64,000 nt of DNA from Rhodococcus qingshengii. GTDB taxonomy: Bacteria; Actinomycetota; Actinomycetes; Mycobacteriales; Mycobacteriaceae. A program made the translations under genes and the position numbers. Shown here piece by piece: positions 27,183 to 35,374 of the stretch. The notes beneath the pieces were generated by a model. The model made no database searches. It worked only from the letters and a program-made list of their open reading frames with translations, and was not told where the DNA came from. Each line of letters opens with the position of its first letter. Position 1 is the stretch's first letter. The stretch is taken from contig NZ_JAJNCL010000010.1 of the NCBI RefSeq assembly GCF_021025955.1, positions 62,001 to 126,000 of the forward strand, given 5' to 3'.

Positions 27183-28210
27183 GTACCCGCGGATTCACCG
27201 CGACTAGCATCAAACTCGGAGTATTCGTCACGGTCATGACCCTGGTTCTCGCCGGACTCGTCGTCGTGTTCGGGCAATTCCGCTTCGGCGACTACACCGA
27301 GTACCGCGCCCTGTTCACCACAGCATCGGGCCTCGAGCCTGGTGATCTCATCCGTGTCGCGGGCGTCGAGGTCGGCAAAGTCACCGCTGTGGAGGTCGAC
27401 GTCGACAACCAGGCACTGGTGATCATGGATGTCGACTCCGTGTACCGCGTCACTACAGGCACCTCGGCGTTGATCCGCTACCAGAACCTGGTCGGAGACC
27501 GTTTCCTCGAATTGCGGGACGGACCCGGCGAGTTGGATTCCACCCCTGAAGGTTCGATCATCGGACTAGATCGAACCTCACCGGCCGTCGACCTCGATCT
27601 TCTCATCGGCAGCTTTCGTCCACTACTCAAAGCACTCGATCCTGTTCAGCTAAACAATCTTTCGGCTGAACTGATCGCAGTGCTTCAAGGGCAGGGGGGA
27701 ACGGTTCAGTCGATACTCGCTCATACCGCCTCACTGACCAGCACGCTGGCTGAACGCGACGCGGTCATCGGGCAGGTCGTCGACAATCTCAACACGGTTC
27801 TCGGGACGGTCAACCACCATCGCGACGAGTTCGCCCAGGCGATCCAGTCCGCGCAGAGCCTCGCAGACGGGCTTTCGCGGGATCGAGAGTTGTGGGGAAC
27901 GGCATTGTCTCGAATCGACACCTCAGCAAGAACGGTGTCTGATCTGCTGGTCGATGCCAGGCCACCCCTGCAAGGAACGCTCACCGAATTGAACCGAACG
28001 GCAGCCCAACTGGACGCAGGTAAGGAAACCATCGACAGCGTCACCGAACGACTACCCGACGCCTACGCGGCCTTGTCGCGACTGGGCGCATACGGGAACT
28101 TCTTCAACTACTACCTCTGCGGGTTGCGTCTACGTCTGACTGGCCCGGACGGAAATCCCGTCACAACTCCGCTCATCGGCCAGACGACGGGACGGTGCGA
28201 GATTCGATGA
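27179..28210 (+). CDS. mceB: MceB
   Basis: 343 aa from ATG 27179 (ATGA overlap with mceA). N-terminal helix (IKLGVFVTVMTLVLAGLVVVFG) then the MCE domain with TTASGLEPGDLIRVAGVEVGKV and IRYQNLVGDRFLELRDGPG, the typical MceB signature, then coiled helical segments (TLAERDAVIGQVVDNLNTVLGTVNHHRDEF). The end YGNFFNYYLCGLRLRLTGPDG is the conserved Mce C-terminal motif. Part of the hexameric tunnel. Confidence 0.9.
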   Translation: MSTRGFTATSIKLGVFVTVMTLVLAGLVVVFGQFRFGDYTEYRALFTTASGLEPGDLIRVAGVEVGKVTAVEVDVDNQALVIMDVDSVYRVTTGTSALIRYQNLVGDRFLELRDGPGELDSTPEGSIIGLDRTSPAVDLDLLIGSFRPLLKALDPVQLNNLSAELIAVLQGQGGTVQSILAHTASLTSTLAERDAVIGQVVDNLNTVLGTVNHHRDEFAQAIQSAQSLADGLSRDRELWGTALSRIDTSARTVSDLLVDARPPLQGTLTELNRTAAQLDAGKETIDSVTERLPDAYAALSRLGAYGNFFNYYLCGLRLRLTGPDGNPVTTPLIGQTTGRCEIR

Positions 28211-29247
28211 AGAATCGCTTCCAGGAATCCGCGGCTCTCAGGCTCGGAATAGTCGGCACGATACTGATCGTGCTCGTCACGACCGCCAGTTTGGAATTAC
28301 GTTCCCTGCAGTTCGTCTCGTCCGGCTCGACCTATTCGGCCCTGTTCACCGACACGGGCGGGTTGAAAGCAGGAGACAGCGTACGTGTCGCCGGAGTGAC
28401 ATCGGGGACCGTGACCAAAATCGACATCGACGGGACCGCGGTGTCCGTCGGATTCACGGTCAACGAGAGCATCGTGCTCGGCGAGCAATCGCGCGCCGAC
28501 ATTGCCACGGCTACGCTGCTGGGCACCAAGGAATTACGCGTCACGCCCGACGGTACGGGACGACTGAGCCGTGGGTCGACTATCGGACTGGACCACACGA
28601 GTTCACCGTACAATCTCACCGACGCGCTCGGTGACCTGACCGACACGAGCCAATCGATCGACACCGACCAACTCGCAGAGTCGATGCGATCCCTCACCCG
28701 AACTCTCGAACGAACGCCGAACGACCTGCGCGCCGCAGTCGACGGTGTTGCGGCGTTGTCTGACACCGTGAACTCCCGAGACGACGCGATACGGCAGCTC
28801 CTCACCAACGCCGAGCACACCACCACACTGCTGGCCGAACGCAGCGACCAGATCAACCTCTTGATTGTCGACGCCAACAATATTCTCGGAGAACTGGATT
28901 CCCGTCGAATCGCGGTCGAGACCCTCTTCGCGAACATCTCGTCCCTGGCAAACCACCTGACAGGCTTGGTACACGACAACGAGAGCGAACTCGCCCCGAC
29001 CCTGACGCGCCTCGAGTCGGTCCTGGATGTCCTGCGCAACAACAAAGACAGTATCGCCGGGGCCATCGAAGGATTGGGACCGTACGTGACCGAACTGGGC
29101 GAAGCAGTCGCCAGTGGGCCGTTCTTCAACTCGTACATCCAAAACCTCATTCCGGGGCAGATCATCGCGCCGTACGTCGATGCGGCACTGCAGCGGTATG
29201 GCGACTTGCTACCTCCGAACCCACCCACCAACGGAGGGACCCCATGA
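28207..29247 (+). CDS. mceC: MceC
   Basis: 346 aa from ATG 28207, chosen because it gives the same 4-bp ATGA overlap as the other operon genes; GTG 28195 would add four residues. Membrane anchor LGIVGTILIVLVTTASLEL, MCE domain with FTDTGGLKAGDSVRVAGVTSGTV and TLLGTKELRVTPDG, helical repeats, and the conserved ending SGPFFNSYIQNLIPGQ. Structural subunit of the Mce tube. Confidence 0.9.
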   Translation: MKNRFQESAALRLGIVGTILIVLVTTASLELRSLQFVSSGSTYSALFTDTGGLKAGDSVRVAGVTSGTVTKIDIDGTAVSVGFTVNESIVLGEQSRADIATATLLGTKELRVTPDGTGRLSRGSTIGLDHTSSPYNLTDALGDLTDTSQSIDTDQLAESMRSLTRTLERTPNDLRAAVDGVAALSDTVNSRDDAIRQLLTNAEHTTTLLAERSDQINLLIVDANNILGELDSRRIAVETLFANISSLANHLTGLVHDNESELAPTLTRLESVLDVLRNNKDSIAGAIEGLGPYVTELGEAVASGPFFNSYIQNLIPGQIIAPYVDAALQRYGDLLPPNPPTNGGTP

Positions 29248-30437
29248 GTAGACTACGAACGGTTTTGACTCTCACCACATTCGGAGTCATGACAGCGGCG
29301 GCACTCTCCTATACCGTCGTCCCGATGCTCGACACGATCACGGTGACCGCGGAGTTCGAAAATTCGACAGGACTGTACGAGGGCGACGACGTTCGGATCA
29401 TGGGCGTCAAGGTAGGGGAAGTCGAGTCGATCGAGCCCGACGGCGACCGAGTGAACGTCACACTGTCCATAGATGATTCCCAACCTGTCCCAGACGACGC
29501 GCAGGCGATCGTGGTCTCGCAGTCGCTGGTCTCTGCGCGCTTCGTGCAGCTCGCTCCCACGTACACCGGCGGGCCGACAATGGTCACAGGTGATCGTATT
29601 CCGCTCGCTCGCACTGCTATCCCCGTCGAGTGGGACCAGATCAAGGAACAGTTGTCACGACTTACCGAAGCCGTCGGCCCCGACGACAGCGACCCCGTCG
29701 GACCGTTGGGCGAACTGACGGCCGCCGCGGCCAAGAATCTGGATGGACAGGGCGAGTCACTGAACCAGTCTCTGCGGGCACTTTCCGATGCCACGGCCAC
29801 ACTCTCCGACGGCCGAGGCGATCTCTTTGCTGCGGTGCGGAACCTGTCCGTCTTCGTTTCGGCACTCGCAGCAAGCGGTGAGCAGATCGTCTCGTTCAAC
29901 AATCGTATGGCCACGGTCACCGATGTCCTCGCCGACAACAAGGAGGACATCGGGTCCGCTCTGACCGCGCTCGACACCTCGCTCGGCGAGGTAGAACGTT
30001 TTGTCCGCGAGAACCGAGACGGGCTCGACACGACAGTGCTCGGGTTGGCGGATGTGACCGGAACCCTGGCGTCGCAACGTGATGGACTCGCGCAGATCCT
30101 GCACGTCGCACCCACTGCCCTGTCGAATCTGCAGAGTATCTATCAACCGGCACACAATGCCGTCGTGTCGTCGGTATCCCTGACCAACTTCGCGAATCCC
30201 GTGAACTTCGTGTGCTCTGCGCTCGCTGCCGCAGAGCAGGTCGACGCTGAGCGCGGTTCCGAACTGTGTGTCGAATACCTCGGGCCGATGTTGAAACTCC
30301 TTGCCGTCGAAACACTCCCGATCAGACTCAATCCGGCGCGTGGTGTCGGTGCGCTGCCTGACCAGCTGATCTATACAGAACCCGATCTGCGCCCCATATC
30401 CCTCGAGGACATGATGATGCCGGGAGCAGTTCGATGA
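29244..30437 (+). CDS. mceD: MceD
   Basis: 397 aa. N-terminal anchor (VLTLTTFGVMTAAALSYTVV), MCE domain with FENSTGLYEGDDVRIMGVKVGEV and VSQSLVSARFVQLAP, and a long alpha-helical part with many Leu/Asp/Ala (about 140-300). Ends with FVCSALAAAEQ and a Cys-containing CVEYLGPMLKLL stretch that is usual for MceD proteins. Overlaps its neighbours by 4 bp. Confidence 0.9.
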   Translation: MSRLRTVLTLTTFGVMTAAALSYTVVPMLDTITVTAEFENSTGLYEGDDVRIMGVKVGEVESIEPDGDRVNVTLSIDDSQPVPDDAQAIVVSQSLVSARFVQLAPTYTGGPTMVTGDRIPLARTAIPVEWDQIKEQLSRLTEAVGPDDSDPVGPLGELTAAAAKNLDGQGESLNQSLRALSDATATLSDGRGDLFAAVRNLSVFVSALAASGEQIVSFNNRMATVTDVLADNKEDIGSALTALDTSLGEVERFVRENRDGLDTTVLGLADVTGTLASQRDGLAQILHVAPTALSNLQSIYQPAHNAVVSSVSLTNFANPVNFVCSALAAAEQVDAERGSELCVEYLGPMLKLLAVETLPIRLNPARGVGALPDQLIYTEPDLRPISLEDMMMPGAVR

Positions 30438-31564
30438 ACACTCGACGGACGTGGCTCCACTCGACACTGATATTCACGGCGGCCATCGTGTGCTCGAGTT
30501 GCGGCTGGAGTGGACTGAACACTTTGGCCCTTCCGGGCACTGCAGGCAGGGGTGACGACGCCTTCTCCGTTGTGATCGAAATGCCTGACGTTTCGACTCT
30601 GGAACGAAATTCGCGCGTCCTGGTCTCCGATGTCACGGTCGGGCGCGTAGCGGATATCAAGCTGACCGGGTCACACGCCGAGGTCACCGTAGACATCGAC
30701 GGGACTGTTGATCTACCTGGCAACGCGACAGCGAAGGTCGGGCAGACATCCCTACTGGGATCAACGCATGTCGAACTGTCGGCTCCCCTGACGACACCCG
30801 CAGTCGGCTCGCTGGGCGACGGCTCGGTAATCCCGTTGGAGAATGCGGGCAATTACCCCACCACCGAACAGACTCTCGCCTCGGTATCGCTGGTCCTTCG
30901 AGGGGGCGGACTGGCCCAGATCCACGACGTCACGACGGAACTGAACGAAGCATTGTCGGGACGAGAAGGCTCAGTGCGCAACCTGCTCAGCGAGCTCGAC
31001 ACGCTCCTGTCCGGACTCGACGAACAGAAACAGGACATCATCCGCGCGATCGACAATCTCGACACCTTCACTCGCACCGTCGCCGAGCAGAAGAGCATCC
31101 TGGGCACCGCGCTGTCGGAACTTCAGCCCGCACTCGGCGTGATCGACGATCGGCGGACCGGTCTCACTCAGGCCATGGTTTCGTTGGGACAACTCGGTGC
31201 CACTGCCACCGAGATAGTCGAAGGGACACATGACGACATCGTCATCGAATTGCAGCAACTCGAGCCCGTACTGAAATCACTAGCGGATTCGGGTACTTCG
31301 CTGACGGAGTCGAGTCGCTACCTTCTCACGTACCCGTTTCCGATCGATACCTACCCCAATGTCGTTCGCGGCGACTATGCCAACGGTGAAGTGACGCTGG
31401 ATCTGACCTTGAGCACGCTCGACAACGCACTACTTCTGGGGACACCACTACAGGGGTCGTTGATCGGCCTCGAGAACATCCTCGGCCATGTTTCGCCCAA
31501 CTCGATGGAACCTGTTCGGCAACTGCCGAACGTCCTAGTTCCCCTGCTAGGCGGCACCCCGTGA
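30434..31564 (+). CDS. mceE: MceE lipoprotein
   Basis: 376 aa. The N-terminus is a lipoprotein-type signal: basic MNTRRTW, hydrophobic LHSTLIFTAAIV, then CSSCGW, where Cys23 fits the lipidated position although the residue at -3 is Cys rather than Leu/Val. MceE proteins (LprK type) are the lipoprotein member of each operon. The MCE domain has MPDVSTLERNSRVLVSDVTVGRV and AKVGQTSLLGSTHVEL; helical region and the YPFPIDTYPNVVRGDYAN motif follow. Confidence 0.9.
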   Translation: MNTRRTWLHSTLIFTAAIVCSSCGWSGLNTLALPGTAGRGDDAFSVVIEMPDVSTLERNSRVLVSDVTVGRVADIKLTGSHAEVTVDIDGTVDLPGNATAKVGQTSLLGSTHVELSAPLTTPAVGSLGDGSVIPLENAGNYPTTEQTLASVSLVLRGGGLAQIHDVTTELNEALSGREGSVRNLLSELDTLLSGLDEQKQDIIRAIDNLDTFTRTVAEQKSILGTALSELQPALGVIDDRRTGLTQAMVSLGQLGATATEIVEGTHDDIVIELQQLEPVLKSLADSGTSLTESSRYLLTYPFPIDTYPNVVRGDYANGEVTLDLTLSTLDNALLLGTPLQGSLIGLENILGHVSPNSMEPVRQLPNVLVPLLGGTP

Positions 31565-32910
31565 TCCGCACCCCAATGATTCGACGACAACTGTGGATAT
31601 TCGCGACAGTCGGTGCTTTGGCGATCAGTGTCACCGGGGTGTACTACGCACAGATACCGCAGAGCTTCGGAATCGGAAGATACTCGGTCACTGTCGAACT
31701 CGAGAACGGTGCGGGGCTGTACACCAACGCAAACGTCAGCTACCGGGGAACGACGGTCGGCCGGGTCGAGCGGATGGAGAACACACCGAGTGGCGCGGTG
31801 GCCGTACTGTCCATGGACTCGTCGGTCAAGATCCCCGTCGACCTCGATGCGGCGGTGCGCAGCATGTCAGCGATCGGCGAGCAGTACGTCGAATTCACTC
31901 CGCGAACGAACACCGAACCGTTTCTGCACGACAGATCCGTCGTACCCGTCGACAGAACGTCGGTCCCCACCGAGATCGGACCGACCCTTGATCAACTGGA
32001 GGCGATGCTGGTCGCAGTCGGACCGGAGGACCTACATACCGTCCTCGAGGAGAGCTTTACCGCCCTCGACGGAACAGGCCCGCAGCTTCGCGCACTTATC
32101 GACTCGATGAAGGAGTTGAGTTCCGCGGCAGCCGAATCGAAGGATCCGATCAAAACTCTGATCGAACAGTTGGGCCCACTCCTCGATACTCAGGTGGTCA
32201 GCTCCGAGTCGATCCGGCAATGGGCAACGGCGCTGGAATCGGTGACCGCACAGATCTCGGGCAACGACCCACACCTGCGCAACGTGCTCGACAAATCGAC
32301 AGCCACGGCTGAGCAGTCACGACAACTCTTTCGGCAACTGCAGCCCACACTACCTATCCTTCTCGCAAATATTGTTACGGTGGAACAAGTTGCTGCAGTG
32401 TATAATCCGGCGCTCGAGCAGATATTCGTCCTGTATCCGAATGTCATCGCGGCGTCACAGGGTGGCGGCCTTCCTCATGCCGACGACCCGATGCAGAACA
32501 CGTTCTTCGCCAACCAGTACAACGATCCCCCTCCCTGCCTGGAAGGATTCCTCCCACCATCTGAACGTCGCTCGCCCACGGAAACTGACGTTCCCGAGAC
32601 TCCGAAGGACCTGTATTGCAAAGTCGCCCCGGACGATCCCCGATCGGTGCGGGGCGCCCGCAACCTGCCGTGTCTCGAGTTTCCCGGACGACGAGCTGCA
32701 ACAGTTCAATTGTGCCGCATGGTAGACGGACAGGATTCGCCCGCCACGGAGGACGTCACGGGGGGCATCGCGAACGCAACCACTGGACAGTACGATCCAA
32801 TTGCCGGTTCGTACCTCGGAACGGACGGACTTCGTTACACCGACCGGAGTCTGACCGACTCCGGATCTTCGCCCCGAGACCTCAGATCACTACTGGTTCC
32901 CGACAAGTGA
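31561..32910 (+). CDS. mceF: MceF
   Basis: 449 aa with GTG start overlapping mceE (GTGA). Membrane anchor (LWIFATVGALAISVTGVYYAQ), MCE domain (ENGAGLYTNANVSYRGTTVGRV; VRSMSAIGEQYVEFTP), helical region, then a Cys-rich C-terminal segment (PPPCLEGFLPPSERRSPTE, LYCKV, LPCLEFPG, LCRMVDG) shared with mycobacterial MceF proteins, probably disulfide-bonded outside the membrane. It closes the nine-gene operon. Confidence 0.9.
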   Translation: MIRTPMIRRQLWIFATVGALAISVTGVYYAQIPQSFGIGRYSVTVELENGAGLYTNANVSYRGTTVGRVERMENTPSGAVAVLSMDSSVKIPVDLDAAVRSMSAIGEQYVEFTPRTNTEPFLHDRSVVPVDRTSVPTEIGPTLDQLEAMLVAVGPEDLHTVLEESFTALDGTGPQLRALIDSMKELSSAAAESKDPIKTLIEQLGPLLDTQVVSSESIRQWATALESVTAQISGNDPHLRNVLDKSTATAEQSRQLFRQLQPTLPILLANIVTVEQVAAVYNPALEQIFVLYPNVIAASQGGGLPHADDPMQNTFFANQYNDPPPCLEGFLPPSERRSPTETDVPETPKDLYCKVAPDDPRSVRGARNLPCLEFPGRRAATVQLCRMVDGQDSPATEDVTGGIANATTGQYDPIAGSYLGTDGLRYTDRSLTDSGSSPRDLRSLLVPDK

Positions 32911-32917
32911 GAGCTCG

Positions 32918-32933
32918 AGCGCGACAGCGCGCT
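32918..32933. terminator. Short hairpin between mceF and convergent mas gene
   Basis: AGCGCG-ACAG-CGCGCT forms a perfect 6-bp stem just after the mceF stop and touching the stop of the convergent Mce-associated gene. It may end the mce transcript; there is no T-run. Confidence 0.4.
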
Positions 32934-33459
32934 ATACCGTGTCCAGTTTCGATACCAGCCAACGCCCGTCGACTCTCTCGAGTTCCACCAGCAGACTGCT
33001 TTGCGACGTCGTCGGCGTCATCGACGACGCCTCAGTCGTGGACTGATCGATGTAAACCAGAGCAGTTGCAAGGTCCGGTGAAGCGGTCACCACCGAGGTA
33101 GCCGCCACATCGACACTGGAACTCAGCCCTCGCTCGATCGCGGAGGGAACCACCACGTCGGCACCGAATTTCGTGTAATAGTCCAGGAACTCGCCAGTCA
33201 GATACTCCTGTGCTCGCGTCATGTCGTCGTGGACCGAGTCAGGCCGATACGACAGCACCAGCTCAACCGCATCGGCTGCTGCACGCGCTACATCTCTTTG
33301 CGCCTGTTCGAGCGCAACGTCGTCCCGATGAGCCGAGTACATCCAACCACCCGCGCCGACGACCACTGCTGCAACCATCACCGTCGATGCGACGATCAAT
33401 CGACGCCGAGCGGGGGGCACCTCGATCCCCGCGTCTTGGTCTACCTCGTGACCCGTCAT
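32932..33459 (-). CDS. Mce-associated membrane protein (second of pair)
   Basis: 175 aa. A short cytoplasmic head, one membrane helix (LIVASTVMVAAVVVGAGGWMY) and an extracytoplasmic NTF2-like domain with DMTRAQEYLTGEFLDYYTKFGADVV and a C-terminal LVELERVDGRWLVSKLDTV, the usual pattern of Mas proteins found after mce operons. They are thought to stabilise or gate the Mce complex. Here the pair is on the opposite strand, converging on mceF. Its start overlaps the stop of the first mas gene. Confidence 0.82.
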   Translation of the reverse strand: MTGHEVDQDAGIEVPPARRRLIVASTVMVAAVVVGAGGWMYSAHRDDVALEQAQRDVARAAADAVELVLSYRPDSVHDDMTRAQEYLTGEFLDYYTKFGADVVVPSAIERGLSSSVDVAATSVVTASPDLATALVYIDQSTTEASSMTPTTSQSSLLVELERVDGRWLVSKLDTV

Positions 33460-33938
33460 GCGACGAAATCGACTCCGGACATGAGGATTCGGTTTTCGCT
33501 TCGGGACATCGTGACCCGCAAACGCCAGTTGCGGTCCTCGCTCTCAGCCCCCGACGCGTTGGTCACCTTCGACTGTGCCCGGACAAGGAGTCTCGCAACA
33601 TCTCCGTCGATCGACTCGATTCCCACAGCGATGATCTCACCGGTCGTGGTCACACTCGACTGTTTGACTACCGAGGTGAACGCGTCCACCCGAGTATCGA
33701 AGTCATCGAGAAACGCACCCGTCGTCGAAGCCCTGAGTCGTTCAACGTCGGACTCCACCGAATCGGCGGAGATCGTAGTGAGGTTGAGAACGGCTTGCCG
33801 TGCAGCCTGGATGAATGCGGTGCGTTCATCCTGACGGTCGTCGACACGCGAATGCCCCGACCACAAGATCCCGAGCAATCCGATCAACAGCACGGGGATT
33901 GAGACAATCGCAAAAATGGCGACTACTCGACTGCGCAT
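33456..33938 (-). CDS. Mce-associated membrane protein (first of pair)
   Basis: 160 aa. One N-terminal membrane helix (VVAIFAIVSIPVLLIGLLGILW) and an outside domain with SVESDVERLRASTTGAFLDDFDTRVDAFTSVV and a final WRLRVTMSRSEN strand pair, resembling Mce-associated proteins. ATG 33938 lies 29 bp from the third copy of the regulon operator, so it is probably induced together with the mce operon although transcribed toward it. Confidence 0.8.
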   Translation of the reverse strand: MRSRVVAIFAIVSIPVLLIGLLGILWSGHSRVDDRQDERTAFIQAARQAVLNLTTISADSVESDVERLRASTTGAFLDDFDTRVDAFTSVVKQSSVTTTGEIIAVGIESIDGDVARLLVRAQSKVTNASGAESEDRNWRLRVTMSRSENRILMSGVDFVA

Positions 33939-33967
33939 CGTTCACCTCAATTCGTTTTCGGTGACCA

Positions 33968-33984
33968 AACCATTCCGTATGGTA
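33968..33984. promoter_or_regulatory. Regulon operator, site 3
   Basis: AACCATTC-C-GTATGGTA keeps the right half of the palindrome exactly and has two mismatches in the left. It lies 29 bp before the first Mce-associated gene. Position and match to sites 1 and 2 support function. Confidence 0.6.
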
Positions 33985-34179
33985 CGGCAGTGCGGGTGAC
34001 AATGACAGAGCACTATTCGGCCAACTGGTCGGCTACCCCTGACAACGTCTTCGCGCCGAGAGGGGATCGGTCGTCAGGTCAGAGAAAGCTGCATTTCCAC
34101 TGAGCAGTCCGATCCCCATATCGACACCCGAAAACTCGGTGAACCCGGGCCCTGAACCACCCCACCGGGCATTCACCGT
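33985..34179. other. Intergenic sequence, nothing assigned
   Basis: Between operator site 3 and the transposase relic no coding frame with sensible composition and no hairpin with a T-run is seen. It may hold more degraded insertion-sequence DNA, but I cannot align it with anything. Confidence 0.3.
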
Positions 34180-34410
34180 CGAAGACCGCAACAGAATCCG
34201 GCGGGATTGTGCACCCCGATCATGGTGTGCAGTTCACGTCCTGGGCATTCACCAACAAGATCCGTGCTGCGGGCCTGGCGCTCTCGTTCGGGACGATCGG
34301 AGATGGGTAGGACAACGAGATGACGGAATCGTTCTGGTCGTCGGCGGGAGATCGAGTTGTCGAACCGGATGAAGTGGCAGACCCGGCTTGATCTTCACAT
34401 CTCCAGGGAC
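34180..34410 (+). pseudogene. IS3-family transposase (OrfB) relic
   Basis: In the frame containing 34212, the DNA reads SGGIVHPDHGVQFTSWAF and then NKIRAAGLALSFGTIGDG, the DDE integrase core of IS3 OrfB (compare GLIVHSDHGSQYTSWAF). An in-frame TAG at 34308-34310 replaces the aromatic codon before DNEMTESFW. After that the homology shifts frame to REIELSNRMKWQTRLDL. The first catalytic Asp region and the C-terminal Glu helix are partial, and no inverted terminal repeats are recognised. It is a dead remnant marking an old insertion at the border of the mce region. Confidence 0.8.
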
Positions 34411-34461
34411 GACGAAACTTGGGGCAGGTCAATGTCAACCCCACCGGATGCAGCCCCCCTT

Positions 34462-35373
34462 CTACCGCTTTCGATCTCCCGCGCGGAGGAGGTTGCTGGG
34501 AACCCCATGGCCCACAATCTCTTCCGCAACGGCGGCGGCCCGAATGCTCGCTTCCAGATCGATACCCGTCGTAATGCCTGTGTCCTCCAGCATGTAGACC
34601 AACTCCTCAGTCGCGATGTTGCCGCTCGCACCGGGAGCGAACGGACAACCGCCGAGACCACCGGTGGACGCGTCCAGGTTTCGAACACCGTGCTGCACAG
34701 CCGCCAAGGCACAGGCGAGACCAGCGCCACGTGTGTTGTGGAAGTGCACACCCAAGCCGAAGTCGCCCACTCTGTCGCCCACAGCGTCGATCAACCGTCC
34801 GACACGTCCCGGTGTGGCAGTGCCGATGGTATCGGCGATCGAGAACTGATCAGCGCCGAACTCTCTGGCCTGCTCCGCAATCCGCAGAACACGATCCGGA
34901 TCGGTGGGGCCGTCGAACGGACAGTCCCAGGCCGTAGCCACGATGACCTCTACCCGTCCACCGGCGTCGTGGACGATCCTGACGACCTCTCCGATACGTT
35001 CGGTCGCTTGCTCCGTGGTCGACCGAGTGTTGGTTTCGCTGTGGCCATTCGATGCCGACACAACATATTCGACGGCCTTCATTCCTGCGGCGACGGCCCG
35101 TTTCGCTCCACCGATCCCGGCGACCAATGCCGAGAACTCGATGCCTGGCCACTGGTGCAGTTCTGCGGCCAACAACTCCGCGTCGGCCAATGCCGGCACA
35201 GCGCGCGGTGACACGAACGACGTCGCCTCGATGCGCGAAACACCCGTCGCAGCCAGAGCTTCGACAAGGCGAAGTTTCTCCGCCAGCGACACCGGGTCTT
35301 CGATCTGTAACCCGTCCCGTGGCCCGACTTCACGAATGCTGACTGCAGGAATACCCACTTCGGGGACCGACAT
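34462..35373 (-). CDS. Hydroxymethylglutaryl-CoA lyase
   Basis: 303 aa HMGL-type TIM barrel. It should split HMG-CoA to acetoacetate and acetyl-CoA. The start motif VGPRDGLQIE, metal ligands in GVHFHNTRG, and the signature GLGGCPFAPGASGN with the catalytic Cys are intact. It lies 1 bp after the CoA-transferase gene, forming a pair able to activate free 3-hydroxy-3-methylglutarate and cleave it. HMG-CoA is also the end product of leucine and acyclic-isoprenoid breakdown. Related lyases for citramalyl-CoA cannot be excluded. Confidence 0.88.
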   Translation of the reverse strand: MSVPEVGIPAVSIREVGPRDGLQIEDPVSLAEKLRLVEALAATGVSRIEATSFVSPRAVPALADAELLAAELHQWPGIEFSALVAGIGGAKRAVAAGMKAVEYVVSASNGHSETNTRSTTEQATERIGEVVRIVHDAGGRVEVIVATAWDCPFDGPTDPDRVLRIAEQAREFGADQFSIADTIGTATPGRVGRLIDAVGDRVGDFGLGVHFHNTRGAGLACALAAVQHGVRNLDASTGGLGGCPFAPGASGNIATEELVYMLEDTGITTGIDLEASIRAAAVAEEIVGHGVPSNLLRAGDRKR

Positions 35374-35374
35374 G

